From the NCBI RefSeq assembly GCF_006539525.1, contig NZ_BJNE01000017.1, forward strand, positions 1-53,079: 53,079 nt of DNA, written 5' to 3'. Of the stretch, positions 42,476 to 51,614 are shown one piece after another. The translations under genes were made by a program, and so were the position numbers. Below the pieces are notes generated by a model. It did no database searches and had not been told where the DNA came from. It was given only the letters and a program-made list of their open reading frames with translations. Each line of letters opens with the position of its first letter. Within the stretch, counting starts at the first letter, position 1. This DNA is from Glutamicibacter nicotianae. Its GTDB lineage: Bacteria; Actinomycetota; Actinomycetes; Actinomycetales; Micrococcaceae.

Positions 42476-44032
42476 ATGTCCCAGAGCAAGCCGCATGCGG
42501 CACCAGTTGCTGAAGAACTCTCGGCCGGAGCCCGGTGGCGATTGCTGGGTGTGCTGCTCGCCGCGATGTTCATGTCCCTGGTGTCGGTCAGCATCGTCAA
42601 CGTGGTTCTCCCAGCCATCGGTTCCACGCTGCACGCCACCGAGGCCGACCTGCAGTGGGTGCTGGCCGGATATGCGTTGACCTTCGGCGTGGTGCTGGTA
42701 GCCGCCGGACGCGCCGGCGACCTGCTGGGCCGCGGCGTGATGTTCGTGGCAGGCGTCGCGATCTTCACGGCGGCCAGCGTCCTGGCCGGATTGGCAGCTG
42801 ACCCGCTGGTATTGAATATTGCCCGGTTCATCATGGGCATTGGCTCCGGCCTGCTCAACCCACAGGTGATGGGCATGATCCAGCAGCATTTCCGTGGCGC
42901 TGCCCGCGGCCGGGCCTACGGCCTGCTGGGCACAGCTGTTGGCTTCTCGGTCGCCATCGGACCGGTGCTGGGCGGACTGCTGATCAACTGGTTTGGCGAA
43001 GACGCCGGCTGGCGTTCCACCTTCCTGATCAACGTACCGGTAGGAGTGCTGGCCATCGTCCTGGCGTTGCTGTGGCTGCCCAAGCCGCTGTTCAGCAAGC
43101 CAACGGGCAAGGTGGATTTGGATCCAGTTGGCGGTTTGCTGCTGGCAGTAGGCATTTTCGCCCTGCTGCTGCCCTTCGTGCAGGGACGCGAAACCCCGTG
43201 GCTCTGGTCGCTTCTGGCATTGGCAGTCCTGCTCCTGGTGCTCTGGGTCCAGTGGGAGAAGAAGTACAAGAAGCGCGGTCGTGAACCCATGGTGGAACTG
43301 GCTTTGTTCAAGATCCGCAGCTTCACCAATGGCACGCTGATCGCAGGCCTTTACTTCATGGGGGTTTCCAGCGTCTGGGTGCTGGTGGCCATCTATGTCC
43401 AGCAATCCCAGGGCTTCAGCGCACTGGAAGCAGGTTTGATCTGCCTTCCGGCCGCACTGCTGTCGGCCTTCAGCTCCGATATTGCCGGACGCTACGTGAT
43501 GACCTTGGGGCGGAAATTGGTTATTGGCGGCATCCTCAGCGCACTGTTCGGCCTGCTGGCCACTATTGCCGTGGTGCTATTGGAAGAGCGCGGGGTGCTG
43601 GGCATCTGGTGGATGCTGCTTTCGCTGGCCTTCATCGGAGTGGCGCAGGGCTTCATTATTTCGCCTAACCAGGCGCTGACCCTGATGGAAGTTCCCGTGG
43701 CCAACTCCGGCAGCGCCGGAGGCTTGATGCAGACTTCCCAGCGCGTGGGCACGGCCGTGGGCATTGCGGTGATCACCGCTGTCTTCTACGGCATGAATCA
43801 TATTGCCGGCTATTCGCTGGCAATGTCGCTCTCCTTTGTTGCCATTTCGTTGCTGGTCTTGGCCACCCTCGTGGTCGGCGTCATCGACCTGCGCCATGGC
43901 CATGCCGCGCACGCCAAGCCTGAAGCTGAAGAAGTAGTTCCGGCCAGCACCGGCGCGCAGCGTACGGTGACCGGGGCTATCGAGATCGCCGGGCCGAAGG
44001 AACCAACCCAGCCAGTAGACTCCCAGCCATAA
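42476..44032 (+). CDS. MFS drug efflux pump, DHA2 (EmrB/QacA) family
   Basis: A 518-aa, 14-segment proton-drug antiporter: motif in helix 1 (FMSLVSVSIVNVVLP), AGRAGDLLGRGVMF after helix 2, and the motif C-like GPVLGGLLINWFG in helix 5 (antiporter motif). Hydrophilic C-terminal tail ends ...QPVDSQP. Preceded by the TetR gene, a common layout for inducible efflux. Substrate unknown; quaternary ammonium compounds, dyes or antibiotics are typical. Confidence 0.9.
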   Translation: MSQSKPHAAPVAEELSAGARWRLLGVLLAAMFMSLVSVSIVNVVLPAIGSTLHATEADLQWVLAGYALTFGVVLVAAGRAGDLLGRGVMFVAGVAIFTAASVLAGLAADPLVLNIARFIMGIGSGLLNPQVMGMIQQHFRGAARGRAYGLLGTAVGFSVAIGPVLGGLLINWFGEDAGWRSTFLINVPVGVLAIVLALLWLPKPLFSKPTGKVDLDPVGGLLLAVGIFALLLPFVQGRETPWLWSLLALAVLLLVLWVQWEKKYKKRGREPMVELALFKIRSFTNGTLIAGLYFMGVSSVWVLVAIYVQQSQGFSALEAGLICLPAALLSAFSSDIAGRYVMTLGRKLVIGGILSALFGLLATIAVVLLEERGVLGIWWMLLSLAFIGVAQGFIISPNQALTLMEVPVANSGSAGGLMQTSQRVGTAVGIAVITAVFYGMNHIAGYSLAMSLSFVAISLLVLATLVVGVIDLRHGHAAHAKPEAEEVVPASTGAQRTVTGAIEIAGPKEPTQPVDSQP

Positions 44033-44075
44033 TTCGGTGCTGGTCAGCGGAGGATTCTGGACCTAGGCTGGGACC

Positions 44076-44492
44076 ATGAAGCGATTCTTCCTGAGCAGCG
44101 CAGCAGTAGCTCTGGCCTGTGGCGTTGCCGCCTGCGCATCTACCGGGAGCGGGTCTGGCGCCAGCCAGCCTACTGAAAGCGAGACCAGCGTGATACTGCA
44201 GGATCCGGCAGGTTTGTGGGGCAGCAAGGAACAAGGCCAGCCGTGGCTGGAACTTTCAGCGGACGGCAAGGTCGCCGGCAGTGATGGCTGCAACCGCATT
44301 ACCGGCACATGGAGCGGATCCGAAGAGCTGGAATTCGGCGCGTTGGCTTCGACCAAGATGTACTGCGAAGGCGTGGATGACTGGCTTTCGCGTGCCGCCA
44401 CCGCCAAGCTGGAGGAGGGCAACAAGATGCTTGTTCTTGACGCCAACGGCGAAGAGCTGGGAACCCTTGCCTATGGTGGCAGCAATTCCTAG
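44076..44492 (+). CDS. META-domain (HslJ-like) lipoprotein
   Basis: A 138-aa secreted lipoprotein: signal peptide with lipobox VAAC (C20), a Ser/Gly-rich linker, and a META domain recognised by DGKVAGSDGCNRITGTW and LASTKMYCEG. META proteins such as HslJ are linked to novobiocin resistance and heat shock in Gram-negatives; function here is unknown. It follows the efflux pump by 43 bases and may be cotranscribed. Confidence 0.8.
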   Translation: MKRFFLSSAAVALACGVAACASTGSGSGASQPTESETSVILQDPAGLWGSKEQGQPWLELSADGKVAGSDGCNRITGTWSGSEELEFGALASTKMYCEGVDDWLSRAATAKLEEGNKMLVLDANGEELGTLAYGGSNS

Positions 44493-44513
44493 CTCATGCG
44501 CCTGGCGCAGACG

Positions 44514-45614
44514 CTATGCGCTAACGCGGTAACCGGAGATCATCGGGCACTCGAAAGGATCCCGGGCCGATAGCCCTACCTTGTTCAGGTAGGTGATCAC
44601 CTGTGCGTAGGATTCACGGACACTGGCCACGGTGTAGGGCACCTGATGCTCTTCGCAGTACTGGCGCACGATGCGCGAGACGCCGGCCAGGTTGGCGCGC
44701 GGCATGGATGGGAACAGGTGGTGCTCCACCTGGTAGTTCAATCCGCCGTAAACGTGGGATAGCACGCGGTTTCCCCAGCTGGACTTGGCCATGACGTTGC
44801 GTCCGGTCAGTACTTGGCGGGAGAAGAAGTCGATGCGGGCGTCCTGGGGAACCATCGGCATGCCCTTGTGGTTCGGGGCAAAGGATGCACCCATGTAGAT
44901 GCCGAAAACTGCCAGCTGCACGCCCAGGAAGGCGAAAGCCATGCCTACTGGCAGGAAGTAGAAGACGATGGCCAGGTAGATTCCGATGCGCAGTGCAACA
45001 CCGGTCATTTCGCGCTTGCGGTTCTTGACCCGCTCAGCCTTGAACAAGTACATGATCGAGTGCATGTGCAAATTCAAGCCCTCAAGGGTGAGCAGCGGGA
45101 AGAACAGGTAGCCCTGGCGGTTGGTGATCCACTTGAGCAACCCGCGCTGGCGCTTGGCATCCTCGGTCTGAAAGGAAATGGTGTCCCACTCGATATCAGG
45201 ATCCTTGCCCACGGTATTGGGCGTCGCATGATGCTTGTTGTGCTTGTTCATCCACCACTGGTAGCTGATGCCCACGACGATATTGGCCAGGAACTGGCCC
45301 AGCTTGTCATTGCGCTTGTGCGAGGCGAGGATCTGGCGGTGTGCCGCCTCATGCGCCAGGAAAGCGAACTGGGTGAGCAGCAGGCCCAAGGCCCCTGCCA
45401 TCAGCAACTGGAACCAGCTGTCGCCAAGGAGGATGAATCCGGCAACGGTGCCAGCCAGCAGCACCGTCAGCACGATGCCCAGGCCGAGATAGTGCCCGCG
45501 TCGGCGGCCAATCAATCCGGCTTCGGTGACCAGCTTCTTGACGTGGAAGAAGCTCTTGGGGTCGCCCGGCTTGAGTGTAGGCCCTTGGGAATGGAGTGTT
45601 GCAGTGCTTCTCAA
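44514..45614 (-). CDS. Membrane fatty acid desaturase (acyl-lipid/acyl-CoA type)
   Basis: Introduces a double bond into membrane fatty acids using a di-iron site. The 366-aa protein has all three histidine boxes: H88-EAA-H92, H125-NKH-H129 and Q295-VE-H298-H299, with hydrophobic segments between. The Q in the last box matches front-end/linoleoyl-CoA-type desaturases (DesA3-like in mycobacteria). Start is TTG at 45614 with AAGGA 10 bases upstream; no ATG fits. Electron donor genes are not adjacent. Confidence 0.88.
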   Translation of the reverse strand: MRSTATLHSQGPTLKPGDPKSFFHVKKLVTEAGLIGRRRGHYLGLGIVLTVLLAGTVAGFILLGDSWFQLLMAGALGLLLTQFAFLAHEAAHRQILASHKRNDKLGQFLANIVVGISYQWWMNKHNKHHATPNTVGKDPDIEWDTISFQTEDAKRQRGLLKWITNRQGYLFFPLLTLEGLNLHMHSIMYLFKAERVKNRKREMTGVALRIGIYLAIVFYFLPVGMAFAFLGVQLAVFGIYMGASFAPNHKGMPMVPQDARIDFFSRQVLTGRNVMAKSSWGNRVLSHVYGGLNYQVEHHLFPSMPRANLAGVSRIVRQYCEEHQVPYTVASVRESYAQVITYLNKVGLSARDPFECPMISGYRVSA

Positions 45615-45741
45615 GAAAATATCCTTGGGTACTAGGCGTCGACCTCGCAGTCGAAAGAACTGAAAAACTCGGCTCCCATGATGCCAATCCTACGTTGGAT
45701 TGCTGTGAAATTGCCTATGTAAGACGTGCCCAAGCCAGACC

Positions 45742-47382
45742 CTAGAAATGGGCAGTTAGTTGCCCTTCGGCAACTTCCCAGTGGGCGGACAGGCGGACAT
45801 TCTCCAGCAGCCGGCGATCATGGGTGACCAGCAGCAACGCTCCAGTGTATGCTTCCAGTGCTTCTTCGAGCTGTTCGATGGCCGGCACGTCGAGGTGATT
45901 GGTCGGCTCGTCGAGCACCAGCAGGTTCACCCCACGGGCCTGGAGCAATGCCATCGATGCGCGGGTGCGCTCGCCGGGAGACAGCGAATCGACCAATGCA
46001 GAGGACTGGTCTGCCTTCAAGCCGAACTTGGCCAGCAGGGTGCGGACCTCGGCAGCGGAGTACTCGGGAACTTCCTTTTCGAAGGCTTCGCCCAACGGCA
46101 GATCACCGGGAAGCTGGGTGCGCGCCTGGTCGATTTCGCCGATGCTCACCGAGCTGCCCAGGGAAGCGGTGCCGCTGTGCGGAGCCAGCTTGCCCAGCAG
46201 CAGGTTCAGCAAGGTCGACTTGCCTGCTCCATTTGGGCCGGTGATGCCAATCCGGTCCCCGGCATTGACCTGAACCGACACCGGCCCGAACGTGTAATCG
46301 CCGTGGGACACCGAGGCTTCGTTGAGCGTGCACATCACCGAGGATCCGCGCGGGGCCGACGCGATGGAGAACTGCAGAACCCATTCCTTGCGCGGTTCGG
46401 CCACTTCCTCAAGACGGGCGATGCGCGATTCCATTTGGCGCACCTTGGCTGCCTGCTTCTCCGAGGATTCGGTGTTGGCACGTCGGCGGATCTTGTCGTT
46501 GTCCGGCGCCTTGCGCATGGCATTGCGCACCCCTTGCGAGGACCACTCGCGCTGGGTGCGGGCACGGGAGACGAGATCCGCCTTCTGGCTTTCGAACTCC
46601 TCGTAGGCTTCACGCGCGTGCGTCCGCTTGACGGCCCGTTCGGCGAGATACGCGTCGTAGCCGCCTTCATAGGTGGCTACCTGATTCTGGGCCAAGTCCA
46701 GTTCGATGATGCCGGTGGTGCAACGGGCGAGGAACTCGCGGTCATGCGACACCAGGATCACCGGTGCGCGCAGGGACTTGATGAAGTTCTCCAGATGCTC
46801 CAGGCCTTCAAGATCAAGATCGTTGGTCGGCTCATCGAGCAATACCGCATCGAAGCGGGAGAGCAGCAAGGCCGCCAGGGCAACGCGGGCAACTTGGCCG
46901 CCGGACAGAGCAGTCATCTCGGTATCGACCGGGAGGGTGAAGCCGAGCTTGGCCAGCACCTCGGGGATGCGGTCTTCAAGATCCATGGCGCCAGAGGCCA
47001 TCCAGTGATCGAAGGCGGCGCTGTAGGCATCATCTGCGCCCGGCTTGCCGCTGCCCAGTTCTTCGGCGGTCGTCTCCATGGCGGTGGTGGCCGCGGCGCA
47101 ACCGGTCCGGCGGGCCAAGTACGCGGCAATGGTTTCACCTGGAATGCGCTCGTGCTCCTGCGGCATCCAGCCGATGAACGCGGAATCCGGGGCAGTGCTC
47201 ACGGTTCCGGCCTGCGGGGTTGCGGCCCCGGCTAGCAGCGACAGCAACGTGGATTTGCCGGCGCCGTTGGCGCCCACCACGCCATAGACATCACCGGGCG
47301 AGGCGGTGAAGTTCAGATTCGAGAAGAGGGTTCGGTGGGCGTGGCCACCGGCAAGGTCCTTGGCCACGAGCGTTGCAGTCAT
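45742..47382 (-). CDS. ABC-F family ATPase
   Basis: A 546-aa soluble protein with two ABC domains and no membrane part. Walker A motifs GANGAGKST (near residue 37) and GPNGAGKST (near 385), signatures LSGGQVARVAL and LSPGERTRAS, Walker B VLLDEPTNDLD and LVLDEPTNHLD. Between the halves lies a charged helical linker (about 245-320) with the KRTHAREAYEEFESQK start, the P-site tRNA interaction motif region in this family. ABC-F proteins act on the ribosome, in translation control or antibiotic resistance. Which subgroup cannot be said. Confidence 0.92.
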   Translation of the reverse strand: MTATLVAKDLAGGHAHRTLFSNLNFTASPGDVYGVVGANGAGKSTLLSLLAGAATPQAGTVSTAPDSAFIGWMPQEHERIPGETIAAYLARRTGCAAATTAMETTAEELGSGKPGADDAYSAAFDHWMASGAMDLEDRIPEVLAKLGFTLPVDTEMTALSGGQVARVALAALLLSRFDAVLLDEPTNDLDLEGLEHLENFIKSLRAPVILVSHDREFLARCTTGIIELDLAQNQVATYEGGYDAYLAERAVKRTHAREAYEEFESQKADLVSRARTQREWSSQGVRNAMRKAPDNDKIRRRANTESSEKQAAKVRQMESRIARLEEVAEPRKEWVLQFSIASAPRGSSVMCTLNEASVSHGDYTFGPVSVQVNAGDRIGITGPNGAGKSTLLNLLLGKLAPHSGTASLGSSVSIGEIDQARTQLPGDLPLGEAFEKEVPEYSAAEVRTLLAKFGLKADQSSALVDSLSPGERTRASMALLQARGVNLLVLDEPTNHLDVPAIEQLEEALEAYTGALLLVTHDRRLLENVRLSAHWEVAEGQLTAHF

Positions 47383-47465
47383 GGTTCCAATTCTAGTTCG
47401 AGTCGAAGGCTGAATACTTCCGGTGTGCTCTAGGCAGTGCCAGGGAAAAGCATTAGTCTATTAGC

Positions 47466-47831
47466 ATGCATGCACATAATAAGATTTATGCTCCGGATCC
47501 CTCCTCGGATTTCGTGGAGCTGGCCGCGGAAGTCTTCGGACTGCTTTCCGACGCCACCCGAATCCGGATTGTGCTGCATCTGCGCCGTGCCGGAGAGCTT
47601 TCGGTCAATGCGCTCGCAGAGCTCGTCGAGAAGAGCCCTTCGGGGGTTTCCCAGCACCTGGCTCGCTTGCGCATGGCGCGCATGGTGACCACGCGCCAAG
47701 TCGGAACCAAGGTCCTGTATAGCCTCACCGATGAGCACCCCGCACGCCTGGTCAGCGAAGCGATCAAGCAGGCAGAGCATTCTGTATCCAACGGCCAATT
47801 GCCGCTGCATCACGAAGCGCCAAACACCTAG
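47466..47831 (+). CDS. ArsR-family metal sensor, NmtR-like
   Basis: A 121-aa winged-HTH repressor (LSDATRIRIVLHL, LVEKSPSGVSQHLARLRMARMV in separated segments). It lacks the cysteine metal site of ArsR/CadC. In the last helix D89, H91 and H105 match three of the four ligands of the Ni/Co sensor NmtR (as recalled), and H2/H4 at the N-terminus plus H115-H116 could complete a site. The ATG at 47466 has no ribosome site but TAGTCT ends 6 bases before it, suggesting a leaderless message. Followed after 26 bases by an MFS exporter, its likely target. Confidence 0.83.
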   Translation: MHAHNKIYAPDPSSDFVELAAEVFGLLSDATRIRIVLHLRRAGELSVNALAELVEKSPSGVSQHLARLRMARMVTTRQVGTKVLYSLTDEHPARLVSEAIKQAEHSVSNGQLPLHHEAPNT

Positions 47832-47857
47832 GACTAAAGAAGACGGGGGCGGCCAAG

Positions 47858-49102
47858 ATGCTTTCAGTTCTCAGGGACCAGGCGTACGCCAAGCTCTTCG
47901 GCGCGCAGATGATTGCGCTTCTGGGCACTGGCTTGCTCACCGTAGCGCTGGGCCTTTTGGCTTTCGATATCGCCGGCAACGACGCGGGCTTGGTGCTCGG
48001 CCTGGCCTTGACCGTCAAGATGGTCGCCTATGTGGCGGTTGCACCATTGGTCAACGCCCTGGTGTCCCATATTCCGCGCAAACCGGTGCTTGTCGGGTCC
48101 AATGTCATTCGTGGACTGGTGGCGCTCTGCCTCCCCTTCGCCAGTGAAGCGTGGCAGATCTATGTGCTGATATTTGTCCTGCAATCGGCATCGGCGACCT
48201 TTACCCCCGCATTCCAGGCGGTCATTCCCTCCATCCTGCCTGGAGAACGGGAATATACGAAGGCCCTGTCCCTGTCGCGTCTGGCCTATGACATGGAGTC
48301 GTTGGCCAGTCCGATGCTGGCGGCCGCGTTGTTGACTGTCACCAGCTACCACAACCTCTTTGCCGGGACCGTGATCGGCTTTGCCGCATCGGCTCTGCTT
48401 GTTGCCGCGACCCGGTTCCCGTTGATCCCGCCGCCGCAGAGGATGCAGTTCTTCCATCGACTCACCGGCGGAACCCGGGCGTTCTGGTCGGCACGCGAAC
48501 TGCGCAGCCTGATGGCGCTGAATCTGGTCGTTGCCGCGGTCTCCGCCATGGTCATCGTCAACACGGTGGTGCTGGTGAAGGGGGAGCTGGGCCGTTCGCA
48601 GGTGGATGTTGCCTTGCTGCTCGGAGCCTATGGTGCAGGTTCGATGGCGGTGGCACTGGGCATGCCGGGGTTGCTGGAGCGATTCGAGGACAGCACTGTG
48701 ATGCTCGCCGGCGCCGTAATGATGCCGCTGCTGCTGCTCATTGGTGCTACGGTCATCGGCTGGGCACAGGGAGCCGGGCAATGGGCCGGGCTTCTTGGCT
48801 TATGGATGGCTTTGGGTGCGGCGACTGCAAGCATCCTCACGCCCTCGTCCAGGCTATTGCGCCGCAATAGTACAGAGCAGACGCGCCCGGGGGTTTTCGC
48901 CGCGCAATTTTCCTTGTCCCATGCCTGCTTCTTGCTGACCTACCCGGTGGCCGGTGTCCTCGGCGCGTCAATCGGCTTGTGGGGCGTCGCCGTGGTTCTG
49001 GTCGGGATCGGCGCGATCGGCACGGTACTGGCCTTTGCCTCGTGGCGCCAGCCAGTGGTGCCGGTGTGCGGCGCTGAATCGGAACGCGGCACCAATTGCT
49101 GA
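47858..49102 (+). CDS. MFS exporter, probable Ni/Co efflux (NreB-like)
   Basis: A 414-aa 12-helix major facilitator of the group with the loop NALVSHIPRKPVLVGSNVIRGL after helix 2. Members found next to NmtR/ArsR-type sensors export nickel or cobalt. The operon with the sensor gene is the main evidence for metal efflux; a His-rich tail as in NreB is absent, the C-terminus ending in PVCGAESERGTNC instead. General drug export is the alternative. Confidence 0.75.
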   Translation: MLSVLRDQAYAKLFGAQMIALLGTGLLTVALGLLAFDIAGNDAGLVLGLALTVKMVAYVAVAPLVNALVSHIPRKPVLVGSNVIRGLVALCLPFASEAWQIYVLIFVLQSASATFTPAFQAVIPSILPGEREYTKALSLSRLAYDMESLASPMLAAALLTVTSYHNLFAGTVIGFAASALLVAATRFPLIPPPQRMQFFHRLTGGTRAFWSARELRSLMALNLVVAAVSAMVIVNTVVLVKGELGRSQVDVALLLGAYGAGSMAVALGMPGLLERFEDSTVMLAGAVMMPLLLLIGATVIGWAQGAGQWAGLLGLWMALGAATASILTPSSRLLRRNSTEQTRPGVFAAQFSLSHACFLLTYPVAGVLGASIGLWGVAVVLVGIGAIGTVLAFASWRQPVVPVCGAESERGTNC

Positions 49103-49407
49103 GATGCGGTCGTCGGGATCCACGCGCCGCTGTTGGGCAGCAGGCATCCGTGTGGTGCTGAAATTCTGAGCGCAGTGGTGGGGTGCCTTCACCCTGCGAC
49201 TGGGCATGCCAGCAATTGGCGGACCATGCCTTGGCTTCGATCCCAGACGGATATCATGCCTCGCCGGAGGTCGAGGGCAGTCATTTTATTTCAATTGACC
49301 CTTGCTGTGTTGTGGCTCACTTGTTACAGTCTTACCGCTGAAAGGGATACAGATCCCAATCAGTGGGAAAATCTATCTCTGAATTAACACGAAAAGGGGT
49401 CATTCTG
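49103..49407. other. Promoter region of the CoA-transferase operon
   Basis: A 305-base non-coding spacer. The distal part shows no gene. The last 70 bases hold two palindromes, GGGATACAGATCCC (49344-49357) and TCCCAATCAGTGGGA (49354-49368), overlapping by 4 bases. Confidence 0.5.
49354..49368. promoter_or_regulatory. Candidate IclR-type operator of the CoA-transferase operon
   Basis: TCCCA-ATCAG-TGGGA: perfect 5-base arms in a 15-bp layout, 40 bases upstream of the CoA-transferase ATG. The regulator is not encoded in the window next to it. Confidence 0.45.
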
Positions 49408-50640
49408 ATGGCCAATCAGCTGAACCTCGGCGAGAACAACCAGCCATTAGCCGGCGTGCGCGTGCTGGAACTGGGAAACTTCATCGCTGCGCCCTTCGCT
49501 GCCCGCATTTTCGGCGATTTTGGCGCCGAAGTGATCAAAATTGAACGGCCCGATGGCGGCGACGAATTGCGCGACTGGCGCAAGGCCCGCGGCCAAACCT
49601 CCATGCTCTTCCGGACCATCGCACGCAACAAGAAATCCGTCGAACTTGATTTGCGCAGCGAGCTTGGTGCGACGGCAATCAAGGAAATCATCAAGACCAC
49701 AGATGTGCTGATCGAGAATTTCCGCCCAGGCACGCTGGAAAAGTGGGGGCTGGGTCCGGAAGTGCTCAGCGGAATCAACCCTGATCTTGTTCTCGTGCGG
49801 ATCTCGGGCTACGGGCAGACTGGCCCCTATAAGGACCGTGCCGGATTCGGCAGCTCCGCAGAATCATTTGCCGGACTGCGCTACATCACCGGCGAACCCG
49901 ATCGTCCCGCAGGACGTGCCGCCGCATCCCTGGGCGATACCGTTGCAGGACTATACGGAGTCATCGGCGCCTTGATGCTCATGCTCAACAAGGCCAAGGG
50001 AGGAAGGAACCAGGAACAGAACGTCGTCGACGTGGCGCTCTACGAGGGCGTATTCTCGCTGCTCGAATCACTGGTTCCGGACTACGATGCGTACGGCATG
50101 GTGCGAGAGCGCACCGGCGGACGGCTTCCCGGCGTCGTGCCTACCGGCTCTTACACGTGCCAGGATGGCCTGGAAGTGGTCATCGGCGGAAACTCCAACT
50201 CGGTCTTCACCCGGCTGATGCGCGCCATCGGCCGCGAGGACCTGGCCAGTGACCAGTCCCTGATGACCACCGAGGCCCGCGGTGCCCGCGAAGAAGAGCT
50301 CAACGGAGCTATCGAAGCCTTCACAGGGTCCCTGCCGCTGCAGCAGGTACTCGCCGCTTTGGACTCCGCGGGGGTCCCTGCCGCACCGGTCTACGACGCT
50401 CCTTCCATTGCCCAGGACGCGCACTACCAGGCTCGCGGGATGATCGAAACCCATGAAGTGGTTGTCGACCGGAATCCGGAGTTGATCCGCTTTCCGGGGG
50501 TGGTGCCAAAGATTCCCGGTCACCAGGGAGAGGTCAAATGGGTTGGCCCGGATCTGGGGGAGCATACCGAGGAAGTCCTCATGGGCCTGACCGGCTTCGA
50601 TGCCGGGCAGATTGCGGCCATGGGCAGCAAAGCGGTGAAA
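49408..50640 (+). CDS. Class III (CaiB/BaiF) acyl-CoA transferase
   Basis: Moves CoA from a donor such as succinyl-CoA to an organic acid. The 411-aa protein has the family opening PLAGVRVLELGNFIAAPFA, the KIERPDGGD segment, ENFRPGTLEKWGLG, GYGQTGPYKDR and the catalytic aspartate D177 in ASLGDTVAGLYG. The ATG at 49408 has AAAGGGG; the frame is open to 49363. Overlaps or abuts the lyase gene (TAATG), and a 2-hydroxycarboxylate carrier follows, so the acceptor is probably a hydroxylated dicarboxylate such as 3-hydroxy-3-methylglutarate, citramalate or malate. This resembles human SUGCT and bacterial citramalate/itaconate CoA-transferases, by inference. Confidence 0.9.
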
Positions 50641-50642
50641 TA

Positions 50643-51521
50643 ATGCAGATCGAGATCACTGACGTGTTCCTGCGTGACGGACTGCAGGACGAACCGGTCA
50701 TCGTTCCCACTGCCGGCAAGGTCCAGATCGCCCGGGCTGCGACTGCCGCCGGGATCGGGCGCATGGAAATCGCCTCCTTCGTCAACCCGAAACGCGTGCC
50801 GCAAATGGCCGACGCCGACGACGTGGTCACCGCGCTGTCCGGCGAACCGGGAGTCCGCTTCACGGTCCTGGCCCTGAACGGGCGGGGCATCGCCCGGGCC
50901 GTGGCCGCCGGCGCGAGCGAAGTGCAGGTGGTCGCTTCGGCCAGCCAGGCGCACAGCAATGCGAATGCCGGGGCCGGAATCGAGCAGGTCCTGGACTCGC
51001 TCGCCGCCGATGTCGCCGCACACCCGCAGCCCGGCTTCTTTGCCGGGATCTCTACCGCTTTTACCTGTCCATTTGAGGGGGAGATCGACCCGTCCCGGCT
51101 GCTGCGGCTGGTGCGCGCGTTCAAGTCCATGGGCATCACGGACATCGGGCTGGCCGACACGCTCGGCACCACTCCGCCGCGACGCCTGATCAGCAACGTG
51201 AAGCGCATCCAGGATGCCGAGCCCGACCTGGCCTACTCATTGCACCTGCACAATGCCCACGGCCAAGCACTGGACACCGTGAAACTGGCCATCGATGCGG
51301 GCATCGCCCGCTTCGATGCCGCACTGGGCGGCTACGGCGGCTGCCCTTTCGCTCCGGGCGCGGCAGGAAACCTGTCGACCGGGGAACTCGTGGATTTCCT
51401 GCATGCCGAAGGGCACACGACCGGGATTGATCCTGCAGGACTCGCAAAGGCCACCGATCTGGCCCGCGCAACCATTTCCAGTGCACCACCCGTCCAACCA
51501 GATTCCCTCTCCATCCACTAG
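50643..51521 (+). CDS. HMG-CoA lyase-like DRE-TIM metallolyase
   Basis: Cleaves a 3-hydroxyacyl-CoA in a retro-Claisen reaction. The 292-aa protein has the DRE-TIM features: metal/catalytic VFLRDGLQDE (R11, D12), MEIASFVNPKRVPQMAD, GLADTLGTTPP, the metal-binding HLHNAHG near residue 200, and GGCPFAPGAAGN with the catalytic cysteine of HMG-CoA lyases near 233. The ATG at 50643 overlaps the preceding TAA; the frame is open further upstream only as an overlap with the transferase gene. Expected products are acetyl-CoA plus acetoacetate (from HMG-CoA) or acetyl-CoA plus pyruvate (from citramalyl-CoA). Confidence 0.9.
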   Translation: MQIEITDVFLRDGLQDEPVIVPTAGKVQIARAATAAGIGRMEIASFVNPKRVPQMADADDVVTALSGEPGVRFTVLALNGRGIARAVAAGASEVQVVASASQAHSNANAGAGIEQVLDSLAADVAAHPQPGFFAGISTAFTCPFEGEIDPSRLLRLVRAFKSMGITDIGLADTLGTTPPRRLISNVKRIQDAEPDLAYSLHLHNAHGQALDTVKLAIDAGIARFDAALGGYGGCPFAPGAAGNLSTGELVDFLHAEGHTTGIDPAGLAKATDLARATISSAPPVQPDSLSIH

Positions 51522-51614
51522 GCAACTCGGCCTGCCCTCGCAGCAGGCAAAGCAACTGCATTCCGCGCAAAGAAGCCGGTAGCATTGCAAGCCACGAAAC
51601 ATCGGGAGAATACG

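Noticed and set aside
45760-47235. Plus-strand open frame of 491 codons antisense to the ABC-F gene
   Set aside because: Shadow of a gene with two complete ABC domains.
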